Made by a program: the position numbers and the translations under genes
Assembly: GCA_027485075.1 (NCBI GenBank)
Contig: JAIXRT010000053.1
Location: 1-10,998 of the forward strand
Reading direction: 5' to 3'
Source of the DNA: Cytophagaceae bacterium
GTDB lineage: Bacteria; Bacteroidota; Bacteroidia; Cytophagales; Spirosomataceae
Length of the DNA: 10,998 nucleotides
The notes under the pieces: generated by a model
Seen by the model: only the letters and a program-made list of their open reading frames with translations
What the model was told of the DNA's origin: nothing
Databases searched by the model: none
In this document: positions 1 through 6,846 of the stretch, one piece after another
Position numbering within the stretch: the first letter of the stretch is position 1
Layout: every line of letters starts with the position of its first letter

Positions 1-1
1 G

Positions 2-73
2 ATTCAGCATTTAGTAGTGAACATGAAAGATGAGTTAGAGAAGATTAAGGAGCAAACGGCGAATGTGCTTTAG
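2..73 (+). CDS. C-terminal end of an unrecognised protein (partial)
   Basis: The reading frame is open from the window edge and ends at TAG (71-73), giving 23 residues that finish IKEQTANVL. The piece is rich in Lys and Glu and looks like an amphipathic helix. It is too short to assign to any family. That it is the end of a real gene is supported by the strong rightward intrinsic terminator about 70 bp downstream (142-165), which otherwise would have nothing to terminate. The stop codon is also the first three bases of the heptamer repeat at 71-130. The function is unknown. Confidence 0.5.
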   Translation: MQHLVVNMKDELEKIKEQTANVL

Positions 74-130
74 ACGTTGGACGCTGGACACTGGACGTTA
101 GACGTTGGACGTTAGACGCTGGACGTTGGA
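71..130. repeat. Degenerate 7-bp tandem repeat array 1 (consensus TRGACGY)
   Basis: Eight complete 7-bp units run from 71 to 126, followed by a partial TGGA. The units are TAGACGT (71, 99), TGGACGC (78), TGGACAC (85), TGGACGT (92, 106, 120) and TAGACGC (113). Variation is confined mainly to position 2 (A or G) and the last two positions; the GAC core is constant. The first unit begins exactly on the TAG stop codon of the upstream gene. No spacers are present, so it is not a CRISPR array. The role is unknown. A comparable array sits at 10880-10939. Confidence 0.85.
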
Positions 131-135
131 GAAAT

Positions 136-260
136 TTGTAGAGACGCGATAATCGCGTCTTTTTTCTTTGGCAAACCTTTCAGGATTGCCAAAGTTTGAG
201 GCGTATTTCACGCCGATTCACCCTGAGAAACTCCAGACGCGAGGTATCGCGTCTCTACAA
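136..260. repeat. 125-bp hairpin-rich element with 15-bp terminal inverted repeats (MITE- or REP-like)
   Basis: The left end, TTGTAGAGACGCGAT (136-150), is the exact reverse complement of 246-260. Each end is itself half of a palindrome: 142-160 folds as AGACGCGA, loop TAA, TCGCGTCT, and 235-250 folds as AGACGCGA with loop GGTA against its complement. Between them lie two more hairpins: CTTTGGCAA (166-174) pairs with 186-194 across an 11-nt loop, and GGCGT (200-204) pairs with 210-214. The element can therefore fold either as four local hairpins or as one long outer stem. No transposase and no clear target-site duplication are visible. The right arm overlaps the last bases of the leftward transporter gene. 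It resembles a non-autonomous mobile or REP-type palindromic repeat, but copy number elsewhere in the genome is unknown. Confidence 0.7.
142..165 (+). terminator. Rho-independent terminator for the left-edge gene
   Basis: An 8-bp GC-rich stem, AGACGCGA / TCGCGTCT with a TAA loop, is followed directly by a run of T (160-165). This is a standard intrinsic terminator in the rightward direction and it lies downstream of the partial gene ending at 73. It is built from the left arm of the inverted-repeat element. In the leftward direction the matching hairpin (235-250) has no T tract, so it is a poorer terminator for the transporter gene. Confidence 0.75.
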
Positions 261-1124
261 TCCATTCAATAACGCAATCCCCACACAACCCACCGCCAAA
301 CCAAGCCATTGTTTGCGCGTCAAACGCTCCCTGAAAAACACATACGCGGTTATCGCACTCAATAAAATCACGCTCAAATTATACATGGTCAATACCACTG
401 CCGCATTGTTTTGGTATGCATCCAATGCCTTCAAAAGGAAATAGAACGAGAAGAAATTAGGTAAGCCCAACGGGATTGAAGCTAAAACCGAATTGCGGTT
501 CCAATTGAGGGTGCCATTCACCGACTTCCATACAAGGACGATAATAGAACTAGCCATGGAGCCGATCAACAACATCATGATGAAGGGAAGTGTACCGCCA
601 ACTTGCGCGGTCAAGGTGCTGTTTAGATAACTAAAAAGCGTATTTGTAAGCCCATAAGCTACAAAAACCGCTAATAACAACGCCACAACGGGTTTCGAAT
701 CACTTGAAGCATCCACTTGTGGACTACAGAAATAAATTGCCGCAAATGAGAACGCTAATCCCGCTGCAATCGACCAGGTGATTTCACCACCCGTCTTCAG
801 AATAAATAAATTGATGAGTACCGGAATCACCAGCGATATATTATTAGCTAGCGACGTAGGCGCCATGCCATTCTTCTGTGTCGAGAATCCAGAAAGTAAA
901 AATGTAATCACAAACCCAATTCCCATCGCCATTAACAAGGCTGTATCTGATGCAGCAGGCCAATTAAATGGTATGGCAGATGGCTGATGAAAGTAGGCCG
1001 TCAAAAAACAAACTGGATAGTTCAACAAAATAGCAATGCGTGTATCCACCTGAAAACGCGCGTGTGCTCTAAAATTCACCAGCAAAAGCACAGAGAAAAT
1101 GACACTTAAAAATAAATACAACAT
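255..1124 (-). CDS. DMT/EamA-type membrane transporter
   Basis: A 289-residue, strongly hydrophobic protein with about ten predicted membrane segments (near residues 1-17, 29-46, 60-80, 90-110, 115-133, 144-166, 176-199, 211-232, 240-263 and 271-287). The length, the two five-helix halves and the C-terminal signature (helix 9 ending YVFFRERLTRKQW, then LGLAVGCVGIALL) fit the drug/metabolite transporter superfamily, whose members export or exchange small metabolites in the inner membrane. The substrate cannot be inferred. The ATG start lies 1 bp after the hemH stop, so translation is probably coupled to hemH. The stop codon TAG (257-255) lies inside the right arm of the 136-260 repeat element: the final codons are TTG then TAG, taken from the repeat sequence. 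The last few residues may therefore have been set by insertion of the element. Confidence 0.85.
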   Translation of the reverse strand: MLYLFLSVIFSVLLLVNFRAHARFQVDTRIAILLNYPVCFLTAYFHQPSAIPFNWPAASDTALLMAMGIGFVITFLLSGFSTQKNGMAPTSLANNISLVIPVLINLFILKTGGEITWSIAAGLAFSFAAIYFCSPQVDASSDSKPVVALLLAVFVAYGLTNTLFSYLNSTLTAQVGGTLPFIMMLLIGSMASSIIVLVWKSVNGTLNWNRNSVLASIPLGLPNFFSFYFLLKALDAYQNNAAVVLTMYNLSVILLSAITAYVFFRERLTRKQWLGLAVGCVGIALLNGL

Positions 1125-1125
1125 G

Positions 1126-2136
1126 TTATGATTTTTTAACCAGGTCTTCTAAAATACCAACCCATTCCGGGGAATTATTAAGGCTTTCCACTAATTGCCA
1201 ATGCTCTCCACCCGCTTCCTCAAATAATTCTTTGTACTCCTCTCCCACCTCAATCGTAGTTTCCAAACAATCCGCTACGAAGGCTGGTGAGAATGCAAGA
1301 ATTTTCTTTTTACCCTCGGCAACGAGCTTCTTAATGGTATCGTCCGTATACGGCTGCAACCACGGATCACGACCTAGTCGGCTTTGAAAAGCAGTACTAA
1401 ATGTTCCTGGCTTTAAGCCCATCTCAGCAGCAATCCGACGGGTTGTTTCATGGCATTGCGCCCGATAACAACCATGATTTTTCTCGGTGATGGTTTCGCA
1501 ACACGTACCAAAAACACAGGTATTCTTCGTGTAATCTCCTTTGCGAATGTGACGCTCAGGAACTCCATGATAGGAGAATAAATAATAATCGAAATCAACA
1601 TCCTTTTGGTAGTTAGCCGCTTTGGCAGCAAAATACTTCGCAAAATCAGGATGATCATAAAAATAGCTAACCATTGAAAGCGCCGGCATCACTTGCCAGT
1701 CCTTCATTAATTCCATCACACGCTCATAAACAGATCCTGTTGTCGCAGAAGCATACTGTGGAAAGAACGGAATGACAATTAATTTCTTGAGGTTCTTGGA
1801 CTGCATGTCGGCTAAGGCCGACTTCATATCTGGAGACTGATAGCGCATCGCTAAACGAACATAGTACGCATCGCCCAGTTTATTCTGCAAATCAATAGCG
1901 ACATCTTCACCATAATATTTGAGCGGTGAACCGCGCTCATCCCACAATTCTTGGTAAATCTTAGCGGATTTTGGCGCACGAAAAGGCGCGATAATTCCAT
2001 TTACTAGAATCGTACGAAAGATGTAAGGAAAATCGATTACCCGACCATCCATTAAAAATTCACGTAGATATTTACGTACTGCAGGGGTTTTCGGATTATC
2101 CGGCGTACCCAAATTCACAAGTAGAACTCCAATCAT
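1126..2136 (-). CDS. hemH: Ferrochelatase (protoporphyrin or coproporphyrin ferrochelatase)
   Basis: A 336-residue protein of normal family length. It inserts Fe2+ into a porphyrin in the last steps of haem synthesis, at the cytoplasmic face or in the cytosol. Visible signatures are the N-terminus MIGVLLVNLGTPDNP, the PFFPQYASATTGS segment (123-135), FSYHGVPERHI (187-197) with the metal-site His190, and DCLETTIE (289-296) with Glu292 at the position of the second catalytic residue. Between the His loop and the CHETTRR segment there is an insert with Cys207, Cys212, Cys213, Cys223 and Cys228, spaced C-x4-CC-x9-C-x4-C. Typical clusterless enzymes have at most one or two cysteines here. A class of bacterial ferrochelatases is known to bind a [2Fe-2S] cluster through an internal cysteine segment, so a cluster is plausible but not shown. 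The ATG lies 19 bp after the DUF4249 gene, and the transporter gene follows 1 bp downstream. Confidence 0.97.
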   Translation of the reverse strand: MIGVLLVNLGTPDNPKTPAVRKYLREFLMDGRVIDFPYIFRTILVNGIIAPFRAPKSAKIYQELWDERGSPLKYYGEDVAIDLQNKLGDAYYVRLAMRYQSPDMKSALADMQSKNLKKLIVIPFFPQYASATTGSVYERVMELMKDWQVMPALSMVSYFYDHPDFAKYFAAKAANYQKDVDFDYYLFSYHGVPERHIRKGDYTKNTCVFGTCCETITEKNHGCYRAQCHETTRRIAAEMGLKPGTFSTAFQSRLGRDPWLQPYTDDTIKKLVAEGKKKILAFSPAFVADCLETTIEVGEEYKELFEEAGGEHWQLVESLNNSPEWVGILEDLVKKS

Positions 2137-2155
2137 AGCGCAAAGTTGGCCTATT

Positions 2156-3298
2156 TTATCTGAACACCCAACCTTCTGGAGTGATTTTTGTTCGCGTTGG
2201 TCCTTCTACACACGGTGTTTTATCTTGGCAATTAGCTGTACCCGGAGGGCAAGCATAGGTCTCACCTGGAATCGGATAGGTAATTGGGGTATACCCATCT
2301 GGAATATTTTTCGTTCGATCGATGTTAAAAATTCGCTTCCGAACAGAGAACACATTAAAAATACCCAATATGCGCTCATTGGGTTTGGTTACTGATTTAA
2401 TGTTTAAACTAAAACGTGTTTCAGCAGGAACATCAAACAGAGATCCACTTGACTGAACCGAGGAAATCAAGGATTGGTAAAAATTATAGGTGTTTTTTGT
2501 CACCGAACGCTGCTCTAAACGGAAATAATAGGTACCATATCCATCAAAAGGCAACCGCGCGACTTGTCGGCCTACCACCCGCTGCCCATTGGTCAATACA
2601 TCTGCGAAAATATTCAAATCACTATTTGTTGAAATATCCCAGCAATTACCATCGCACCGATAATTCAAAATATTATTATTTCGGAAACGTGGTGCCACAC
2701 AATCGAGCGTACGTACAAAATCAAATCTAGCGCCGTCTGTACAGGTGGCACAAAACTGCGTTTCTTCATAATGTCTCCAATTCCACATGTAATAATCTCC
2801 CTCGGTAGGTAAATCCTTAAAATCTAGATACACTGTAAATCCAGCTCGACGAGGATCAACTTTGGCATATTGTTCCAATGCTTCAAACCGAACAATCGTA
2901 TTTTCAATCTCAGGAACCGCTTTCATGGTTTCTACCGAACTTTCATATTGATCCCCCACGAGTGTCCGCACAAATAACTTATAGGATCCACCCACTTTTC
3001 CTTTAAAGCCAGCTGGAGGTAAATATGTTCCCAACGGATTCGTCACCTCTTTAAAGATCGTTTTAACCCCATTGTTATCCATGATATATACTTCGGCTTT
3101 GGTTACCGGCTGCGCGAGTACGGACAAAATACGATTGGCAGATCCAGTAATGCGCACTTTACACAGTTCAGGATCATCTGAGATATCAGCCTCAATGGTC
3201 AAGTAAGAGTTTGCATCTTTTTGAACAAAATTTTCAATAGGCTGTACACACGAGAATAAAAAGGCTGCAAAAAATAAGGGTATATATTTAATAGGCAT
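2156..3298 (-). CDS. DUF4249 family lipoprotein, partner of the adjacent TonB-dependent receptor
   Basis: A 380-residue protein with a lipoprotein signal: a short hydrophobic stretch (5-16) ends in LFSC, putting the lipidated cysteine at residue 17. The body is beta-rich, beginning SYLTIEADISDDPE with the early regions typical of DUF4249 proteins. These occur in Bacteroidota directly next to TonB-dependent receptors; their biochemical role is unknown, though the pairing resembles SusC/SusD-type receptor plus surface lipoprotein. The mature protein has nine cysteines, eight of them in two groups: Cys183/186/200/215/219 (including CATC and CDGNC) and Cys350/357/363. That suggests disulfides or a metal site. 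It starts 2 bp after the receptor stop codon and ends 19 bp before hemH, so it almost certainly shares their transcript. Family assignment is by overall pattern, not by a catalytic motif. Confidence 0.8.
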   Translation of the reverse strand: MPIKYIPLFFAAFLFSCVQPIENFVQKDANSYLTIEADISDDPELCKVRITGSANRILSVLAQPVTKAEVYIMDNNGVKTIFKEVTNPLGTYLPPAGFKGKVGGSYKLFVRTLVGDQYESSVETMKAVPEIENTIVRFEALEQYAKVDPRRAGFTVYLDFKDLPTEGDYYMWNWRHYEETQFCATCTDGARFDFVRTLDCVAPRFRNNNILNYRCDGNCWDISTNSDLNIFADVLTNGQRVVGRQVARLPFDGYGTYYFRLEQRSVTKNTYNFYQSLISSVQSSGSLFDVPAETRFSLNIKSVTKPNERILGIFNVFSVRKRIFNIDRTKNIPDGYTPITYPIPGETYACPPGTANCQDKTPCVEGPTRTKITPEGWVFR

Positions 3299-3300
3299 GG

Positions 3301-5703
3301 CTATAAAAATTTAAAGTTGTACGTCATCGACACAAATGGAGAAGCAAAAACACTTAGCTCATACGCCCGCAAACCATTTTTTGTTGACTTAAAGAACACA
3401 GAATACGGGTTCTGTCTTCCATATAGATTATATACGGTAAACACCCAGCTACCCTCCCAGCGCGCATGCTTCATGGAAGGGTTATTGATTGTCCAAGAAA
3501 AATCTAAGCGATGATAGTCGCGAACACGATCGTTATTTCGCTCAGCAAATACAGGATATTTCTTTCCAGCAATATCATAACTTCCAGAAGGCGAAGAAAA
3601 CGGTCGGCCTGTATTATATGCAAACGTAAATGAAAAACTATGATGTGTCGTAGGCTGAATATTCCACATCACATTAAATGAATGGGGCTTATCATAATTG
3701 GTAGCAAACCAATCACCGCGGTTGATCGACTGAATTTCAGGAAAATCGCCTATCATCTGATTGAAAGCACGGGCATAGGTATACGAAATCCAACCGGAAT
3801 TTTCACCTTTCTTTTTTTGTAACATCACCTCAAATCCGTAGGCTTTCGATTTCCCAGAAATCAATTGCGTTTCGATATTCGGGTTCAACTGCAAATTAGC
3901 TCCAGACACAAAATCCAAGGTATTGCGTACGTTTCTGTAATACGATTCCAACGATATCTCAAAGACATTTTCATTGAACGTTTTAAAGAATCCGATCGTT
4001 GCAAAATCACTTCGTTGTGGCTTAATGAATGAATCAGCCGTTTTCCAACGGGAAGTAGGCAATGGCGTCGTGTTATTCGATAACAACTGGAAGAATTGTT
4101 GCTGACGGTTATAGCCCATCTTCATCGTCGTATTTTCCGCTAATGAATATTTCATTGTCAAACGAGGCTCAAAACCACCATATGTAGCCATGACTTCGCC
4201 TGGCTCATAAGTCTTTTTGGAAATAATCGTGTTGACAGAAGGCATAAAATCGGGTGCGTACGTATTCACCGTACCCGCACCAATTCGCCAATATTTAGTA
4301 TAACGAATACCTGCCTGAATGGTCCACTTGTCATTTAACTTCCACTCATCATCAACAAAAATAGCCGCCTCAATCGATTGCTCATCGTCTAATTTTACGG
4401 TAGCTACCCGCGAAACAATGCCATCATTTAAGGTTCCAGGCTTGATATCGTAGCGGGTAGTTGACACACCAAAATTCAATTTGTGATTTTCCACCGGCTG
4501 GTAATCAAAACTAATCGAACCATTGCGATATAAAATAGCACTGTTTAATTCAATCGTATTGACAGAATCTGGTGCATACGTTTTAGTCACATAATTGGAT
4601 ACAGCCGCACTAACCAGCATATTTAACTTCGGCGAAAAAAAATGATTCCAATGAAAGGAACCATTTTTATGGCCATAATCAAACGAAGTTTGTTTCGCCA
4701 CCACGTTTTCAATACTGAATAATGAGTCTACACGGTAATAGTCGTTACTCAGGTAGGCGGACACAGATATCGTATTTTTCGTATTGGGACGGAAGTAAAT
4801 CTTGGTTGCAATATCTGAGAAGTTAGCCCGAATATTTTTTAGATTATCAGGGGCAACTGATTTGAATAAGAAATCATTGGCAGATAAGCGGCCAGCTACG
4901 AGTACGGAAAGCTTCTCTTTAATAACAGGAATCTCAGCCATGATTCGATTAGAAACCAAACCAATACCCCCTTGCATTTTAAACTTTTCCGTATTAGGCT
5001 CAATCATTTTGATATCAAGCACAGATGCGGTTCTGCCTCCAAAACGCGATGGAATACCACCCTTATACAATTCCAAATCACGAATGGCATCCGATGCAAA
5101 AACCGAGAATAAACCAAACATGTGCGTCGGATTAAAAATAGGGGTATCGTCAATAAAGATTAGATTTTGATCCACATTGGAACCACGAATATTCAAACCA
5201 TTAGCGCCTTCACCTACGGAAGAAACACCCGGTAATGACTGAAGGCTACGAATAACGTCCACTTCACCCATCATGGTAGGCAATTTTTTAATCCCTTTTA
5301 AACTTAAGACAGTAACACCTAAAGAAGGTGTTTGGATATCTTTCTTGCTCGTTGAGGCAGAAACAATTACCTCTTCTAACTGCTTTGTTACATCATTAAG
5401 CTCCACATTGAGGACCATGTCCCCTTTGACATAAATTTTTGAGCGAAAGGGATTATACCCCACGTTGCTCACTTTAACAATATATTCACCTACAGGAAGT
5501 GGAATTTTATAGAAACCTTTAGCATCTGTTGTCGCACCTGACTTTTTAAAGTCGACTGAGATCACAGCACCAATCAAAGGATCACCCGATTGTGCATCGA
5601 TAACTTGACCACTTAAAATAGGAAGATTATACTCTTGAGCGCTTAGATTCGTGTAAACACCAATCAAACCCAGCAACAATAGGCGGGTAAATACTTTATA
5701 CAT
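3301..5703 (-). CDS. TonB-dependent outer-membrane receptor with carboxypeptidase-regulatory-like domain
   Basis: An 800-residue outer-membrane protein. A signal peptide (residues 1-22, cleavage after NLSA) precedes a carboxypeptidase D regulatory-like beta-sandwich (about 28-103, starting LSGQVIDAQSGDPLIGA), which is common on Bacteroidota receptors. Then come the plug domain (about 120-235, with LPGVSSVGEGANGLNIRGS and IFIDDTPIFNPTHMFGLFS) and a long beta-barrel ending YNFKFL. Such proteins use TonB-ExbBD energy to import large or scarce nutrients. The substrate is not evident: there is no SusD-type partner or polysaccharide enzyme in the same block. The DUF4249 gene follows after 2 bp and hemH comes next, so an iron- or porphyrin-related substrate is possible, by context only. 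The 54-bp gap upstream is the largest in the leftward block and could hold a promoter. Length is normal and no frameshift is seen. Confidence 0.95.
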   Translation of the reverse strand: MYKVFTRLLLLGLIGVYTNLSAQEYNLPILSGQVIDAQSGDPLIGAVISVDFKKSGATTDAKGFYKIPLPVGEYIVKVSNVGYNPFRSKIYVKGDMVLNVELNDVTKQLEEVIVSASTSKKDIQTPSLGVTVLSLKGIKKLPTMMGEVDVIRSLQSLPGVSSVGEGANGLNIRGSNVDQNLIFIDDTPIFNPTHMFGLFSVFASDAIRDLELYKGGIPSRFGGRTASVLDIKMIEPNTEKFKMQGGIGLVSNRIMAEIPVIKEKLSVLVAGRLSANDFLFKSVAPDNLKNIRANFSDIATKIYFRPNTKNTISVSAYLSNDYYRVDSLFSIENVVAKQTSFDYGHKNGSFHWNHFFSPKLNMLVSAAVSNYVTKTYAPDSVNTIELNSAILYRNGSISFDYQPVENHKLNFGVSTTRYDIKPGTLNDGIVSRVATVKLDDEQSIEAAIFVDDEWKLNDKWTIQAGIRYTKYWRIGAGTVNTYAPDFMPSVNTIISKKTYEPGEVMATYGGFEPRLTMKYSLAENTTMKMGYNRQQQFFQLLSNNTTPLPTSRWKTADSFIKPQRSDFATIGFFKTFNENVFEISLESYYRNVRNTLDFVSGANLQLNPNIETQLISGKSKAYGFEVMLQKKKGENSGWISYTYARAFNQMIGDFPEIQSINRGDWFATNYDKPHSFNVMWNIQPTTHHSFSFTFAYNTGRPFSSPSGSYDIAGKKYPVFAERNNDRVRDYHRLDFSWTINNPSMKHARWEGSWVFTVYNLYGRQNPYSVFFKSTKNGLRAYELSVFASPFVSMTYNFKFL

Positions 5704-5757
5704 AGATTAACAAAATAGTTAGCAAACGGTAATGATACACAATTAATCAGACTTCTC
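5704..5757 (-). other. Gap between nuoH and the receptor gene; possible internal promoter region
   Basis: This is the only spacer longer than 19 bp within the six-gene leftward block. Read leftward it is AT-rich, with TTTG-containing stretches but no exact TAnnTTTG element and no convincing terminator hairpin. It may contain a weak promoter separating metZ-nuoH from the receptor group, or simply be read through. The sequence alone does not decide. Confidence 0.3.
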
Positions 5758-6846
5758 TCACCCGAGTTGCGACCACAAGGCTGATATTGCGACGAAAGCT
5801 AACGTGAAAGGAATGAGCACCTTCCAACATAAGTGCATGAATTGATCTACGCGCAAACGAGGCAGTGTCCACCGGATCCACATTTGCAGCGCGATAAGTA
5901 CATAGGATTTGAGCATCAGCCAAAAGAAACCCAGTATAGTCGCATGAATCGACCCGGGAACCCCATTTGTCCAGTCGGCCAAACGCACGGAACCCAAATT
6001 AGGCAACGGAGAATACCAAGCACCCCAGAATAGAATAACCCCTAAAATGCTCACCAAAAGCATCATACCATACTCCGATAGAAATAATAAGGCCCAACGC
6101 ATACCGGCATATTCCGTATGAAAACCTCCTACGAGTTCGGATTCTGCTTCTGGAATATCAAAAGGGGCTCGATTGGCCTCAGCGAGCGAGGCGATGAAAT
6201 AAATAATAAATAGTATAAAGAAGAATGGCATGCGCACCACATTCCATGTCAGTATCCCCCCGATTCCCTGTACCTCAATTCCCAGTGCTTTGATGCCAAA
6301 CAAATACTGAACTTCCTGCGAAAAAATGCCTTGTTGGCCCGCAACATCCTGCAAATTCAAACTTCCTGACACCATCACCACACATAAAATTGTCAAGCCC
6401 AGTGGAATTTCAAAGGAAACTAATTGGGCCGCAGAACGAATTGCACCCAAAAGCGAATATTTATTGTTGGACGTCCACCCTGCCAATAAAATCCCCAACG
6501 TATCTAAGGAAACAATTCCCATAAATAACATGACACCCATTTCGGTTTGACTGCCTTGTAGCCAGGTTCCAGAACTGAGGGGGATGACGGAAAATGCACC
6601 AAAAATAGATAAAAAGATTATCCATGGCGCTAATAGAAAAAGGCGCTTTTGGGCTGCTGATGGAACGATATCTTCCTTTTGTATTAATTTGATTAGATCT
6701 GCAAATACTTGCAGTAATCCCCATTTTCCGACCTCCATTGGACCCAAACGGTCCTGAATAAATGCTGAAAGTTTACGCTCGACATATACGCCGATGATGA
6801 CATTGATTGTCAACAAAGCTAAACATATGAGAAGCGCGATAAACAT
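5758..6846 (-). CDS. nuoH: NADH-quinone oxidoreductase subunit H (complex I membrane subunit)
   Basis: A 362-residue integral membrane protein, the ND1/NuoH subunit that helps form the quinone chamber and links the hydrophilic arm of complex I to the proton-pumping membrane arm. Visible family motifs are VERKLSAFIQDRLGP (22-36), the NKYSLLGAIRSAAQLVSFE region (128-146), the invariant EANRAPFDIPEAESELVGGF loop (223-242) with its acidic residues intact, and IRWTLPRLRVDQFM (324-337). About eight membrane segments are visible and the length is normal. No other nuo gene lies in the window: upstream is metZ, whose TAA overlaps this ATG (TAATG), and downstream is a receptor gene. The remaining thirteen or so subunits must be encoded elsewhere. 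The overlap suggests translational coupling to metZ. Confidence 0.97.
   Translation of the reverse strand: MFIALLICLALLTINVIIGVYVERKLSAFIQDRLGPMEVGKWGLLQVFADLIKLIQKEDIVPSAAQKRLFLLAPWIIFLSIFGAFSVIPLSSGTWLQGSQTEMGVMLFMGIVSLDTLGILLAGWTSNNKYSLLGAIRSAAQLVSFEIPLGLTILCVVMVSGSLNLQDVAGQQGIFSQEVQYLFGIKALGIEVQGIGGILTWNVVRMPFFFILFIIYFIASLAEANRAPFDIPEAESELVGGFHTEYAGMRWALLFLSEYGMMLLVSILGVILFWGAWYSPLPNLGSVRLADWTNGVPGSIHATILGFFWLMLKSYVLIALQMWIRWTLPRLRVDQFMHLCWKVLIPFTLAFVAISALWSQLG

Noticed and set aside
71-130. CRISPR array at the left or right edge
   Set aside because: The units are 7 bp, contiguous and degenerate, with no unique spacers and no cas genes.
2156-3298. Calling the lipoprotein a SusD-type protein
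   Set aside because: It is shorter than SusD proteins, beta-rich rather than helical TPR-like, and matches the DUF4249 pattern.
3301-5703. Naming the receptor as a siderophore or haem receptor
   Set aside because: No substrate-specific motif is visible; proximity to hemH is only contextual evidence.
6461-6724. Leftward 87-codon frame inside nuoH and similar frames within other genes
   Set aside because: They are out-of-frame shadows of strongly supported genes, without family resemblance or their own upstream signals.
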